From NCBI GenBank assembly GCA_946409145.1, contig CAMJVA010000022.1, positions 1 to 13,082 on the forward strand: DNA of 13,082 nt. The letters run 5' to 3'. Shown here one piece after another: positions 1-8,033 of this stretch. The stretch is from an uncultured Enterococcus sp. Lineage in GTDB: Bacteria; Bacillota; Bacilli; Lactobacillales; Enterococcaceae. The notes beneath the pieces were generated by a model. It saw only the letters and a program-made list of their open reading frames with translations, was not told where the DNA came from and searched no databases. The position numbers and the translations under genes are program-made. Position 1 is the stretch's first letter, and the number at the start of each line of letters is the position of its first letter.

Positions 1-773
1 TAACGGTCCACCGGTTCTTTAGCAGTGGCATGTAAAACCACATTTTCTAAGGCTTGAGGAATTAAAGGATCCACTTCTTTTAAGGAAGGTAAATCATTTT
101 GAAAATGTTTTAAAGCAATAGAAACTGCCGATTCTCCGTCAAAAGGAACTTTTCCGGCGATCATTTCATATAAAATAATTCCTAAAGCATAAATATCAGA
201 CTGTCTGGTAGCCATACCACCACGAGCTTGCTCAGGGGAAAGATAATGCACCGAACCTAACATGGAATTCGTTTGAGTAATAGAAGTTTCAGAAAGAGCA
301 ATGGCAATCCCAAAATCAGTAATTTTTACCACACCATTTTCATCAATTAAAATATTTTGCGGTTTTAAATCCCGATGAATAATGCGATGTTCGTGGGCTA
401 AGGCAATGGCTGATAAAATTTGTTCCATAATATCTACTACTTGCAAGTAACCTAAAGGAGATTTTTCTCTAATAAATCGTTTTAAATCCATTCCTTTAAC
501 ATATTCCATGACCAAATATTGCATGCCACTTTCTTCCCCTACATCATAAACTGATACAATGTTTGGGTGAACGAGTTCAGTTGCAGCTAAAGCTTCTCTT
601 TGGAAACGGCGAATGGCCCCTTGATCATTTTGAAAGTCAAAACGTAATACTTTCACGGCGACTAATCGTTTTAAAATCAAATCTTGGGCAAGATACACAT
701 TAGCCATGCCTCCAGATCCAATGTTACCAATAATTTTATAACGACCGTTGAGCTTTTTTCCTATTTCAATCAT
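1..773 (-). CDS. prkC: PASTA-type serine/threonine protein kinase PrkC (partial, kinase domain only)
   Basis: The first 257 codons are present and the gene runs off the left edge. All Hanks-type kinase elements are visible: a glycine-rich loop GSGGMANVY (about residues 19-27), the ATP-binding Lys in VAVKVL (K41), the catalytic loop HRDLKPQN (D135), the metal-binding DFG (D153), a Ser/Thr-rich activation segment, and SPEQARG in place of the usual APE motif. In this family a membrane helix and extracellular PASTA repeats that sense peptidoglycan fragments or lipid II follow; they would lie outside the window, so the PASTA assignment rests on family and context. The start ATG overlaps the end of the phosphatase gene stp by 8 bases and has an AAGGAGG ribosome site inside it, so the pair is probably translationally coupled. 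PrkC phosphorylates cell-wall and division proteins, and Stp reverses this. Confidence 0.95.
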   Translation of the reverse strand, partial: MIEIGKKLNGRYKIIGNIGSGGMANVYLAQDLILKRLVAVKVLRFDFQNDQGAIRRFQREALAATELVHPNIVSVYDVGEESGMQYLVMEYVKGMDLKRFIREKSPLGYLQVVDIMEQILSAIALAHEHRIIHRDLKPQNILIDENGVVKITDFGIAIALSETSITQTNSMLGSVHYLSPEQARGGMATRQSDIYALGIILYEMIAGKVPFDGESAVSIALKHFQNDLPSLKEVDPLIPQALENVVLHATAKEPVDR

Positions 774-1512
774 GGGCACCACCCTCCTTAAAATTAACTA
801 ACATAACGGTGATATTATCTGTTCCACCATTTTCATTAGCCATATTTACTAAGGTGGTTGCTTTTTCTTCTAGGGATTTTTCTTGTTGCAAAACAGTTAA
901 AATATCTTCATCTAAAACCATATTCGTTAAACCATCTGAACACATTAAAAGAGTGTCTCCTGGTTCATATTTCATAGCTAAAACATCCACTTCTAAAGTT
1001 CCAGGCATGCCCACAGAGCGCGTGACCACATTTTTTTGGGGATGTTTTCTAGCCATTTCTTGGGTGATTTCTCCTTCATTGACTAACTCTTGCACTAAGG
1101 AATGATCTGTTGTAATTTGGCGCAAGGTGTTATTGCGGAATAAATATCCTCTAGAATCTCCCACATGAGCCATGACAAATTCTTCTTCAAAAACAATCAC
1201 GGCTACCACTGTTGTTCCCATGCCAAAAAATTTAGCTTCTTCTTGACCTTTGTTATAAATCCGTTCATTTTCTTCTTGTAATTGTTGAATAAACCAACGA
1301 GTGGCACTTTCTTCTTGGGTAAAATGGGTTTTAGAAAAATTAGCGCCTAATTCTTCCACTGCCATTTTTGAAGCCACGTCTCCTGCTAAATGTCCCCCCA
1401 TACCATCTGCTACAATGGCTAAAGTTTGACCAGAAGTATTTTTAAACGTTGCCGCAAAATCTTGGTTAGTTCGTCTTTTTAATCCTTGATTGACTAAATA
1501 CGCAATTTCCAT
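766..1512 (-). CDS. stp: PP2C-family serine/threonine protein phosphatase Stp
   Basis: This 248-residue protein is a complete bacterial PPM/PP2C phosphatase of normal length. It removes phosphate from PrkC and its substrates in the cytoplasm, using metal-activated water. The metal-binding motifs are all present: RRTNQD near residues 13-18, ADGMGGHLAGD near 35-45, GMGTT, AHVGDSRGY, TTDHS, CSDGLTNMV, and GTDNITV near the C-terminus. It has no signal peptide or membrane segment. It starts 17 bases after the rsmB stop with a GAAGGTGA ribosome site, and its end overlaps prkC by 8 bases. The kinase and phosphatase are therefore made together from the end of the gmk operon. The name prpC is used for the same gene in Bacillus. 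Confidence 0.96.
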   Translation of the reverse strand: MEIAYLVNQGLKRRTNQDFAATFKNTSGQTLAIVADGMGGHLAGDVASKMAVEELGANFSKTHFTQEESATRWFIQQLQEENERIYNKGQEEAKFFGMGTTVVAVIVFEEEFVMAHVGDSRGYLFRNNTLRQITTDHSLVQELVNEGEITQEMARKHPQKNVVTRSVGMPGTLEVDVLAMKYEPGDTLLMCSDGLTNMVLDEDILTVLQQEKSLEEKATTLVNMANENGGTDNITVMLVNFKEGGAHD

Positions 1513-1529
1513 TTTTTCACCTTCTCTAA

Positions 1530-2879
1530 TTACCTTGTTTTTCTTAGGCGGCTAATAAAAAAGCCGTCTGTTAAATAGTCTTGGGGCAGAATTGTTAAAG
1601 TTAAATTTGGATTTTTCACAATGGACGTTTCATCTAACACTATTTTTTCTAAAACAAATTCTGGGTGCTTTTGTAAAAATTTTTCCACCACATCTTCGTT
1701 TTCTGTTTTAGTGATGGTACATGTACTGTATACAATTATACCCCCAACTTTCAATACTTTCGCGGCACTTTCTAAAATTTCTAATTGAATTTCTGGTAAT
1801 TTAAGAAAATCTTGTAAATTTTTTTGGTATTTAATATCCGGTTTTCGCCGCATTAACCCAAGACCTGAGCAAGGAGCATCTACTAAAATTCCCGAAAATA
1901 ATTTTTGCGGAAACATTTCTTTTAATTTTCGAGCATCTCCTGAAAGAGCGGTAATTTTATCACTTAACTCTAATCGAGCCGCATTTTCTTTAATTAAATT
2001 AACTTTATGCTCGTGTAAATCTAAAGCCGTCACGTGTCCTGAAATTAAACTAGCCAAATGGGTGGTTTTTCCTCCAGGTGCTGCACAGGCATCTAACACA
2101 TCCCCATTATCCAAAAGACCACTGGCTAAAATAGGGGCTACTAACATGGAACTTTCATCTTGAATGGTCATTAGTCCTTCTTGGAACAGCCGACTACTTG
2201 GGACAAATCCTTTTTTTCCGACTAAACCTTGAGGAGATACTTTAGAAAATTCTGTTTCGATTCCCTCTTGTTCTAAAAGCATTTGCGCTTTTTCCCGACT
2301 TATTTTATGGGTTTCAACCCGCAGACTAATTTTAGATTTTTCTAAAATACTTTTAGCTAATTTAAAGACATTGTCAAACCCTAATTGAGGAGTTAAAAAT
2401 TCTGTTAAGGGTTTTGGAAAACTAAATTCTTTTTCTAGGCGATCAGCACCCGTTAATTGTTCATAGCCTAATAAGCCTTTTCTTAAAGCTTGCCGCAAGA
2501 CCCCATTAACTAATTTTCCCATAGGCGCATTTTCCATTTCTTTAGCTAAATTAACACTTTCATTTAAAACAGCATGGTCAGGAATGCGATCAAGGAAAAA
2601 TAATTGATAAAAGGCGGTTTTAAGTAACATATAAATGTTAGGAGGTAGTTTTTCTGGTTTTTTTAAAAAAGGAGAAAGTTGATACTCTAAAGTTAACTCA
2701 TGCATTAAAGTCCCATACACAAGTTCTGTGAACAAATGACTGTCTTCTGTTTTAAACTGACTTTTTTCAATAACTTGGGCTAATAAAAGATTGGAATAGC
2801 TGCCTTTTTTAATTTTTTGCAAAGTGATTACCCCTTGATATCGGGGATTTTTTTTCAAATGGGCTGGTATTTTTTTCAC
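1530..2879 (-). CDS. rsmB: 16S rRNA (cytosine-967-C5)-methyltransferase RsmB
   Basis: RsmB (Sun) methylates C967 of 16S rRNA (E. coli numbering) using S-adenosylmethionine. The 449 residues fit the family. A NusB-like helical RNA-binding domain occupies about residues 1-140. The Rossmann methyltransferase domain follows, with the SAM-binding DACAAPGGKTTHLA near residue 262 and the two family cysteines in DAPCSGLG (near 336) and YSTCTI (near 384). One cysteine attacks the base and the other helps release the product. The start codon is GTG, and its GTGA overlaps the TGA stop of fmt by 4 bases, the classic arrangement for translational coupling. The ribosome site is weak (AGGAATGG), consistent with reliance on re-initiation after fmt. 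Confidence 0.96.
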   Translation of the reverse strand: MKKIPAHLKKNPRYQGVITLQKIKKGSYSNLLLAQVIEKSQFKTEDSHLFTELVYGTLMHELTLEYQLSPFLKKPEKLPPNIYMLLKTAFYQLFFLDRIPDHAVLNESVNLAKEMENAPMGKLVNGVLRQALRKGLLGYEQLTGADRLEKEFSFPKPLTEFLTPQLGFDNVFKLAKSILEKSKISLRVETHKISREKAQMLLEQEGIETEFSKVSPQGLVGKKGFVPSSRLFQEGLMTIQDESSMLVAPILASGLLDNGDVLDACAAPGGKTTHLASLISGHVTALDLHEHKVNLIKENAARLELSDKITALSGDARKLKEMFPQKLFSGILVDAPCSGLGLMRRKPDIKYQKNLQDFLKLPEIQLEILESAAKVLKVGGIIVYSTCTITKTENEDVVEKFLQKHPEFVLEKIVLDETSIVKNPNLTLTILPQDYLTDGFFISRLRKTR

Positions 2880-3811
2880 TTAAAGACCATTCCTATCTCT
2901 AAAATTTTTTGACCTAATAAGAAATCTTTTACCGGCATCATTTTCTTTCCAGCTGGTTGGATTTCTAAGATTTCTAGGACCGTATTTTTTCCACAAGAAA
3001 CGAGCAAATGATCCTTCAAAGAAATAATTTCACCAGGAGCTTTATTGGTAGTTTCTGGGAAAACTTTTCCTTTACCGATTTTTATTCTTGTTTCATTTAA
3101 AAGACCATAAGCTCCTGGAAATGGATGCAACCCGCGAATGTGATTGACCACTTCTTCTGCTGATTTTGTAAAGTCAATTTTTTCTTGTTCTTTAGAAATA
3201 TTGGGTGAAAAAGTTGCTTTTGTTTCATCTTGTGGAATAGGTTTTAAACCGCCTAATATTTTAGGTAAGGTTTCAAGGAGTAAGTCTCGACCTACAATGG
3301 ATAATTTTTCAAATAAAGTCCCTGTATCATCTGTGGGTAAAATGGGAATTTCTTTTTGAGCAAAAATTCCTCCAGCGTCCATTTTTTTCTCCATTTCCAT
3401 AATGGTGACCCCGGTGGTTTTTTCCCCAGTCATCACAGCATAATGAATCGGTGCGCCTCCTCTAAATTTTGGTAGCAAAGAAGCATGAACATTCACTGGA
3501 TAAATTTTTGCTGCTTGTAATAATTTTGTTGGTAAAAATTGTCCAAAAGCACAGGTCACAATAAAATCTGGAGCAAGGGCGATAATTTCTTCCAATTCTT
3601 TTGAACCAGAAATTTTTTCCGGTTGGAAAATTTTTAAATCATGCTTTAAAGCCACTTCTTTTACTGGCGTTGGTTTTAATTCTTTTTTTCGTCCTACTTT
3701 TCGATCAGGTTGAGTCACAACGGCCACAACCTCATAATGAGAATCTTTTAAAAGACCTTCTAACACAGGAACAGAAAAATGCGGGGTTCCCATAAAAACA
3801 ATTTTACTCAT
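2876..3811 (-). CDS. fmt: Methionyl-tRNA formyltransferase Fmt
   Basis: Fmt transfers a formyl group from 10-formyl-tetrahydrofolate to Met-tRNA(fMet), giving the initiator tRNA. The 311 residues match the family length. The N-terminal Rossmann domain starts KIVFMGTPHFSVPVL and contains the catalytic signature NVHASLLPKFRGGAPI (Asn and His near 107-109) and the catalytic Asp in MDAGGIF. The C-terminal OB-like tRNA-binding domain begins near residue 210. A GTG sits directly before the chosen ATG, and both lie downstream of the GGAGG ribosome site (6 bases to GTG, 9 to ATG). I chose the ATG because it gives the usual N-terminus MSKIVFMGTP. The GTG start at 3814 would add only one residue. The gene overlaps the end of def, so the enzymes that add and remove the formyl group are produced together. 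Confidence 0.96.
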   Translation of the reverse strand: MSKIVFMGTPHFSVPVLEGLLKDSHYEVVAVVTQPDRKVGRKKELKPTPVKEVALKHDLKIFQPEKISGSKELEEIIALAPDFIVTCAFGQFLPTKLLQAAKIYPVNVHASLLPKFRGGAPIHYAVMTGEKTTGVTIMEMEKKMDAGGIFAQKEIPILPTDDTGTLFEKLSIVGRDLLLETLPKILGGLKPIPQDETKATFSPNISKEQEKIDFTKSAEEVVNHIRGLHPFPGAYGLLNETRIKIGKGKVFPETTNKAPGEIISLKDHLLVSCGKNTVLEILEIQPAGKKMMPVKDFLLGQKILEIGMVFK

Positions 3812-4298
3812 CACTATTTTCCTCCATCCATTGCTCTACTTTATTTTCTGGAATATGTTCAATTATTTTTTCTGTAAACAAAACTCCATCTAAATGATCT
3901 AATTCATGCTGAATACAGCGGGCTAAGTAACCTTGACAACTTAAAGTCATAGGAAGACCTTCTCTGTCAAAGTATTCCACAGTAATTTTTTTTGCTCTTT
4001 TAACCGTTCCATACACAAAAGGTAAGGATAAACATCCTTCAATATCAATGGTACTTCCGCTTTTTTTCACTAAAACAGGATTAATCATTTCTAAAACGTC
4101 ATCTTCTGGAGAAATTTGCACCACACATAAACGGACCATTTTCCCCACTTGACAAGCGGAAATACCAATGCCATCGTGAGCGGTCATGGTGTCAAATAAA
4201 TCATCTAAAAGATCATCTGTTTCTTCACTAATTTCTTCAATTTCTTTTGAAGGGGTCACTAGGCGATGATCTGGGGAAATAATTACAGGTAAAATCAT
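3804..4298 (-). CDS. def: Peptide deformylase Def (type 1-like, altered motif 1)
   Basis: Deformylase removes the N-formyl group from new proteins using a metal ion. This 164-residue protein has motif 2 EGCLSLP (metal-binding Cys near 88) and motif 3 QHELDH (two His and the catalytic Glu near 130-135), so the metal site is intact. Motif 1 reads GIGISACQVG, where the usual form is GxGLAAPQxG: Ala is replaced by Ser and Pro by Cys, but the oxyanion Gln (near 49) is kept. The C-terminus is Glu-rich. It lies 13 bases after priA with a GGAGG ribosome site, and its end overlaps fmt, as in the Bacillus priA-def-fmt order. Many Lactobacillales also carry a second, longer type 2 deformylase elsewhere, so this copy may not be the main enzyme. 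That last point is inference. Confidence 0.92.
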   Translation of the reverse strand: MILPVIISPDHRLVTPSKEIEEISEETDDLLDDLFDTMTAHDGIGISACQVGKMVRLCVVQISPEDDVLEMINPVLVKKSGSTIDIEGCLSLPFVYGTVKRAKKITVEYFDREGLPMTLSCQGYLARCIQHELDHLDGVLFTEKIIEHIPENKVEQWMEENSDE

Positions 4299-4311
4299 TT
4301 TTTTCCTCCAA

Positions 4312-6690
4312 CTACATAAATTGTAATGGTTCTACATCAATAGCCACTTGCACTTTTTCATAAGGTTTTTCTTGAGTTAACAGTTGAATTTCATGTAAAA
4401 GTTCATTTAAGTGTTCTTCTTTTTTATATTTAATCAACAGTTGATAATAATATTTTCGCTTCACTCTTAAAATCGCTTTAGGACTAGGACCTAAGAAAAT
4501 CGCATTTTTAGAAAGTTTATCTTTTAATAAATGATAAAAATCAAAAATTGTTTGACAAGCCACTTCTTCTACTTCGTGACTGGCTGTTAATTGCACCGTG
4601 TAATAATAAGGAGGATAGCCACCTAAATGGCGCAACTGCATTTCTTTTTGATAAAAACCTTCATAATTATGCTTTTTGGCAAATAAAATAGCATAATGTT
4701 CTGGATTAAAACTTTGAATTAAAACTTCTCCTTTTAACTCTCCTCGTCCAGCTCTTCCGGCTACTTGAGTAAGCAGTTGAAAAGTATGTTCACTGCTGCG
4801 AAAATCTGGTAAATTCAAGGCAGTATCGGCATTTAAGACCCCTACTAAAGTCACTAAAGGATAATCTAAACCTTTAGCAATCATTTGAGTTCCTAGTAAA
4901 ATATCTGCTTCATGATTTTCAAATTTTTCTAAGATTTTTTCATGAGCACCTTTTTTTCTCGTAGTGTCTACATCCATTCGTAAAATACGCGCTTCAGGGA
5001 ATAATTGTTGCAATTCTTCTTCTACTTTTTGCGTTCCCGTACCATAATAACGAATTTTTTTACTGTGACATTTGGGACACTCTTTAGGAATATTTTCTTC
5101 GTGACCACAATAATGACATTTCATTTTTTTAATATCCATATGTAAAGTTAAAGAAATATCACAATTGGGACATTGTAACACCTCACCACAATCTCGGCAA
5201 AGTAAAAAGGAAGAATACCCACGACGATTGAGTAAGAGGACTGTTTGCTCTTTTTTATTTAAACGATCTTGAATTTTTTCTTTTAGATTCTTAGAAAAGT
5301 CCGAAAAATTTCCCTCTTGATATTCTTTTTTTAAATCCACAATGGAAACTTCAGGTAAAACTTTCTCTTTCGGCCGATTTTTCAAAGTTAATAAGGTATA
5401 AACATTTTTTTGCCCTCGAGCACGAGATTCTAATGACGGAGTAGCACTTCCTAAGACTACAGGACAATGATGAAATTTTCCCCGCCAAAAAGCTAATTCT
5501 CGTGCATGATAACGAGGATTTTCACTTTGTTTATAACTGGTTTCATGTTCTTCATCAATAATAATCACCCCAAGATGATTTAAAGGAGCAAAAATAGCGG
5601 AACGAGCCCCCACTACTACTTGAGCTTCATTTCGTTGAATTTTTCGCCACTGATCGTATCTTTCGCCTACTGATAATCCACTGTGTAACACTGCTACCGC
5701 TTCTCCAAAGCGTCGTTTAAAGCGCGTTACCATTTGAGGGGTTAAGGCAATTTCTGGCACTAACATTAAGGCGGTTTGTTTATTATTTAAAGCTTCTTGA
5801 ATTACTTGTAAATAAACTTCCGTCTTACCACTTCCAGTAATTCCTTCTAATAAAAAGATATCATTGTCTTTTTTTACTCTAGACTCGTTAATTTTTTCAA
5901 AAGCGACTTGTTGTTCCTCAGTTAAAGTAAGAGGCACATCTCTTTTGAAATTTTTATCTCCAAAAGGATCCCGATAAACTTCTTTTTTTGAAAAAGTAAG
6001 CCAGCCTAATTTTTCTGCTTCTTTTAAAAGAGATGCTGAAAAACCTAATTCATAAAAATCACTTACAGGAATGGGGGCAGTAAGGTGGCCTAAACGTTCT
6101 AATAATTCCATTCGTTTTAAGGCATTTTTTCGTTGTTGTTTTTTATTTTTTTGGGCTTCTTGAAAATTTAAAAGACTTTCGACCATTCGCCTTGTTTTTA
6201 CTTGGTCTTTTTTAATCACTTGGTAAACAATTTGCACACGATTTTCTTTTTTTAACTTAGCCAGTTGGGGCAATAAATTTTCTTTTTCTGCCTCTTCTAA
6301 GGTGAGAAAAGGTCTTCCTTGAAAAATGGCTAAGTCTTCTTGTGGCCAAAATTCTTTTTTGTACTCTGACTTAAAAACACTAGGCAACATGGTTAAAAGA
6401 CAAGTAATGTAAAAAGAAAAAGTGGTTTTTTGCATATATTGACCCAAAGCTAAAAGTTCTTCGTTTAACACTGGTTCCACATCTAAAAGAGCGACAATTT
6501 CTTTTAAGTTTTCTTTGGTCCCTTCTTCTAAAGAAATGACAAATCCTTGTAATAAACGATTCCCATTTCCAAAAGGAACGCTCACTCTAATACCAGGAGA
6601 AATAAAATTTTCATATTTTTCTGGCACGAGATAACTAAAGGCCAGATCCGTATTTTGACTTTTTACATCTACAATCACATTAGCTATCAT
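4312..6690 (-). CDS. priA: Primosomal replication restart helicase PriA
   Basis: PriA binds abandoned replication forks and loads the replicative helicase so replication can restart. At 792 residues it is close to the Bacillus protein. The N-terminal DNA-binding domain starts MIANVIVDVKSQNTDLAFSY. The superfamily 2 helicase core begins with GITGSGKTEVYL (Walker A, near 285) and has the Walker B box IIDEEHETSYKQSENPRYHARE (DEEH near 379) and GSATPSLES. Between the helicase lobes are four zinc-binding CxxC pairs (CRDCGEVLQCPNC and CHYCGHEENIPKECPKC, near 497-543). GTQMIAKGLDYPLVTLVGV and QVAGRAGRG form the last helicase motifs. The start ATG has AAAGGAG at good spacing. A hairpin lies just upstream, between this gene and rpoZ, so expression probably depends on read-through. 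Confidence 0.97.
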   Translation of the reverse strand: MIANVIVDVKSQNTDLAFSYLVPEKYENFISPGIRVSVPFGNGNRLLQGFVISLEEGTKENLKEIVALLDVEPVLNEELLALGQYMQKTTFSFYITCLLTMLPSVFKSEYKKEFWPQEDLAIFQGRPFLTLEEAEKENLLPQLAKLKKENRVQIVYQVIKKDQVKTRRMVESLLNFQEAQKNKKQQRKNALKRMELLERLGHLTAPIPVSDFYELGFSASLLKEAEKLGWLTFSKKEVYRDPFGDKNFKRDVPLTLTEEQQVAFEKINESRVKKDNDIFLLEGITGSGKTEVYLQVIQEALNNKQTALMLVPEIALTPQMVTRFKRRFGEAVAVLHSGLSVGERYDQWRKIQRNEAQVVVGARSAIFAPLNHLGVIIIDEEHETSYKQSENPRYHARELAFWRGKFHHCPVVLGSATPSLESRARGQKNVYTLLTLKNRPKEKVLPEVSIVDLKKEYQEGNFSDFSKNLKEKIQDRLNKKEQTVLLLNRRGYSSFLLCRDCGEVLQCPNCDISLTLHMDIKKMKCHYCGHEENIPKECPKCHSKKIRYYGTGTQKVEEELQQLFPEARILRMDVDTTRKKGAHEKILEKFENHEADILLGTQMIAKGLDYPLVTLVGVLNADTALNLPDFRSSEHTFQLLTQVAGRAGRGELKGEVLIQSFNPEHYAILFAKKHNYEGFYQKEMQLRHLGGYPPYYYTVQLTASHEVEEVACQTIFDFYHLLKDKLSKNAIFLGPSPKAILRVKRKYYYQLLIKYKKEEHLNELLHEIQLLTQEKPYEKVQVAIDVEPLQFM

Positions 6691-6715
6691 ACCATCGCTC
6701 CTTTAATGAAATGAA

Positions 6716-6753
6716 AAGGCTGAGACTTTCTCAAAGAGGGTTGTCTCAGCCTT
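6716..6753 (-). terminator. Hairpin terminator or attenuator between rpoZ and priA
   Basis: Two perfect 11-base arms (AAGGCTGAGAC at 6716-6726 and GTCTCAGCCTT at 6743-6753) enclose a 16-base loop that could form a small inner CTC/GAG stem. In the direction of transcription the hairpin begins 5 bases after the rpoZ stop codon and is followed by TTTTCATTTCATT, a short and broken T-tract. It belongs to the GGCTGAGAC-type terminators common in Lactobacillales. The weak T-tract and the lack of room for a promoter before priA suggest partial termination that lowers expression of priA and the genes beyond it. Confidence 0.75.
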
Positions 6754-6757
6754 AATA

Positions 6758-7060
6758 TTAGATTTGTTGATCCATAATTTTTTGTTGCATTTCTTTTGTC
6801 TCCGCATGTTGAACAGCTTGTTGTTCTTGTTCTTTTTGACGAAGTTTTTCTCGTTTTAATTCTGGCTGAGGATCAATAATAACATTTCCTGCATCAATTT
6901 CTTCTAACGCTTGCCCCACACCTTTAACTGATTCAAAATGTTCTAAAGTAGGTTGCGCTCCTGCTTCAAGTTCATGAGCTCTTTTACTTGATAAAATTAC
7001 CAAAGAATACTTAGAATTGACTTTTTCTAATAAAGAGTCAATGGAAGGTTTTAACATCAT
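6758..7060 (-). CDS. rpoZ: DNA-directed RNA polymerase omega subunit RpoZ
   Basis: Omega helps fold and hold the beta-prime subunit of RNA polymerase. The family core is visible at residues 1-70: MMLKPSIDSLLEKVNSKYSLVILSSKRAHEL, then a segment ending in KGVGQALEEIDAGNVII. The remaining 30 residues form a Gln/Glu/Lys-rich tail with heptad-like spacing (LKREKLRQKEQEQQ), probably one charged helix. The protein is 100 residues, longer than the roughly 65-90 of many omegas. Two adjacent ATG codons could start it; the first is closer to the AAGGAG ribosome site, which lies inside the end of gmk. The gap to gmk is 5 bases, and the gmk-rpoZ order is standard in Firmicutes. Confidence 0.95.
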   Translation of the reverse strand: MMLKPSIDSLLEKVNSKYSLVILSSKRAHELEAGAQPTLEHFESVKGVGQALEEIDAGNVIIDPQPELKREKLRQKEQEQQAVQHAETKEMQQKIMDQQI

Positions 7061-7065
7061 AATTT

Positions 7066-7680
7066 TTAAATCTCCTTAATCATTTTAATATATTTGCCAA
7101 TTACTCGGTCCACTCGACAATGCTCTGCCCGAATAATTTCTCTAATTTTATAAACAGCATTATCCACATGATCATTGACCACTGCATAATCATAACTAGC
7201 CATCATTTCAATTTCATGAGACGCGATTTTCATTCGTTCTTCGATGACTTCAGGGGCATCGGTGCCTCGGCCAATAATCCGCGATTTTAATTCATTTAAG
7301 TCTGGTGGCGTCAAGAAAATAAACACCCCATCAGGCATTTTTTCTCGTACTTGCATGGCCCCATTCACTTCAATTTCTAAAAAGACATCTTGACCTTTTT
7401 CAATGGTTTCTTTTACATAATCTAAAGGTGTGCCATAATAATTATCCACATATTGGGCATATTCCAACATGCCACCTTCAGCTATTTTTTGTTCAAATTC
7501 TTCTTTTGTTCTAAAAAAATAATCCACACCTTCTACTTCACCTGGTCGTTTCTTTCTGGTGGTCATAGAAATGGAATATTGGAATTCATTATGTTCACTG
7601 GCAAAAAGAGCCTTTCTAACAGTTCCTTTTCCCACACCGGACGGACCGGATAAAACAATTAATAAGCCTTTTTCTGGCAT
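7066..7680 (-). CDS. gmk: Guanylate kinase Gmk
   Basis: Gmk converts GMP and ATP to GDP and ADP, an essential step in GTP and dGTP supply. It also links to (p)ppGpp control, since ppGpp inhibits this enzyme in many Firmicutes. The 204 residues match the family. The P-loop GPSGVGKGT is at residues 12-20, followed by the GMP-binding region SMTTRKKRPGEVEGVDYFF, EYAQYVDNYYGTP and EIEVNGAMQVR. The lid contains IIGRGTDAPEVIEERMK. The start ATG follows a GAGGGG ribosome site and gives the usual N-terminus (M-x-x-x-GLLIVLSGPSG). It is the first gene of the long operon that continues through rpoZ, priA, def, fmt, rsmB, stp and prkC, with a probable promoter just upstream. Confidence 0.97.
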   Translation of the reverse strand: MPEKGLLIVLSGPSGVGKGTVRKALFASEHNEFQYSISMTTRKKRPGEVEGVDYFFRTKEEFEQKIAEGGMLEYAQYVDNYYGTPLDYVKETIEKGQDVFLEIEVNGAMQVREKMPDGVFIFLTPPDLNELKSRIIGRGTDAPEVIEERMKIASHEIEMMASYDYAVVNDHVDNAVYKIREIIRAEHCRVDRVIGKYIKMIKEI

Positions 7681-7711
7681 TTAGTAAACCCCTCACTCAT
7701 AGATTCTCTTT

Positions 7712-7740
7712 ATTGTGCACTTTTTTTAGAAATTTTTCAA
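7712..7740 (-). promoter_or_regulatory. Probable sigma-A promoter of the gmk operon
   Basis: On the minus strand a -35 box TTGAAA (7735-7740) is separated by 17 bases from CACAAT (7712-7717). The -35 matches the consensus at 5 of 6 positions and the -10 at 4 of 6. The expected transcript start is about 25 bases before the gmk ATG, leaving room for the GAGGGG ribosome site. No other promoter is obvious between the upstream hairpin and gmk. This is a consensus match only. Confidence 0.5.
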
Positions 7741-7759
7741 GTCCTATTTCTTTAAGAAT

Positions 7760-7793
7760 AGCTGAACACTCTTTTTCAGAGTGTTTTTCAGCT
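7760..7793. terminator. Hairpin between ydbC and gmk, probable terminator
   Basis: The arms AGCTG+AACACTCT (7760-7772) and AGAGTGTT+CAGCT (7778-7785 and 7789-7793) form 8 and 5 base pairs separated by a TTT bulge, with a 5-base loop. It lies 12 bases beyond the end of the ydbC-type gene and before the gmk promoter, where a terminator of the patatin-ydbC unit is expected. The strong T-run (about 7 T) follows on the plus strand; on the minus strand, where the genes are, the bases after the hairpin are only moderately T-rich. Termination of ydbC is therefore likely but not certain. Confidence 0.5.
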
Positions 7794-7805
7794 AAATTTT
7801 TTTCA

Positions 7806-8033
7806 TTAAATTTCCATTTGGGAAAGAATTTCTTTTAAGGCGTTTACTTCTTCATTTGTTAGTGTCAGCCCTTTTCCCATTTTACTATGGTCTGGGGCCC
7901 AATCACGCAAATCAAATTTAGGTGGTCTTCCATTCCAACTGACTAAATTAATTTCTTTGGTCCACCCTTTAGGATTAGTTCCTAAAACTCCAATGTTTTC
8001 CATAATTTCAAATTCAATTTTATCATTTTTCAT
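7806..8033 (-). CDS. ydbC: YdbC-family PC4-like ssDNA-binding protein
   Basis: This 75-residue protein belongs to the bacterial YdbC family, which has the fold of the eukaryotic transcription coactivator PC4 and binds single-stranded DNA. The family pattern is clear: an N-terminal strand (FEIMENIGVLG), then GWTKEINLVSWNGRPPKFDLRDWAPDHSKMGKGLTLTNEEVNALKEIL, giving four strands and a C-terminal helix. A structure of the Lactococcus lactis member bound to ssDNA is known; the cellular role is not settled (transcription, repair or recombination). Its ATG lies 11 bases inside the end of the patatin gene, with a GAGG ribosome site there, so the two are probably co-translated. The gene symbol follows the family name. 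Confidence 0.9.
   Translation of the reverse strand: MKNDKIEFEIMENIGVLGTNPKGWTKEINLVSWNGRPPKFDLRDWAPDHSKMGKGLTLTNEEVNALKEILSQMEI

Noticed and set aside
809..1105. 98-codon plus-strand frame opposite stp
   Set aside because: It is a shadow of the phosphatase gene, with no ribosome site and no independent support.
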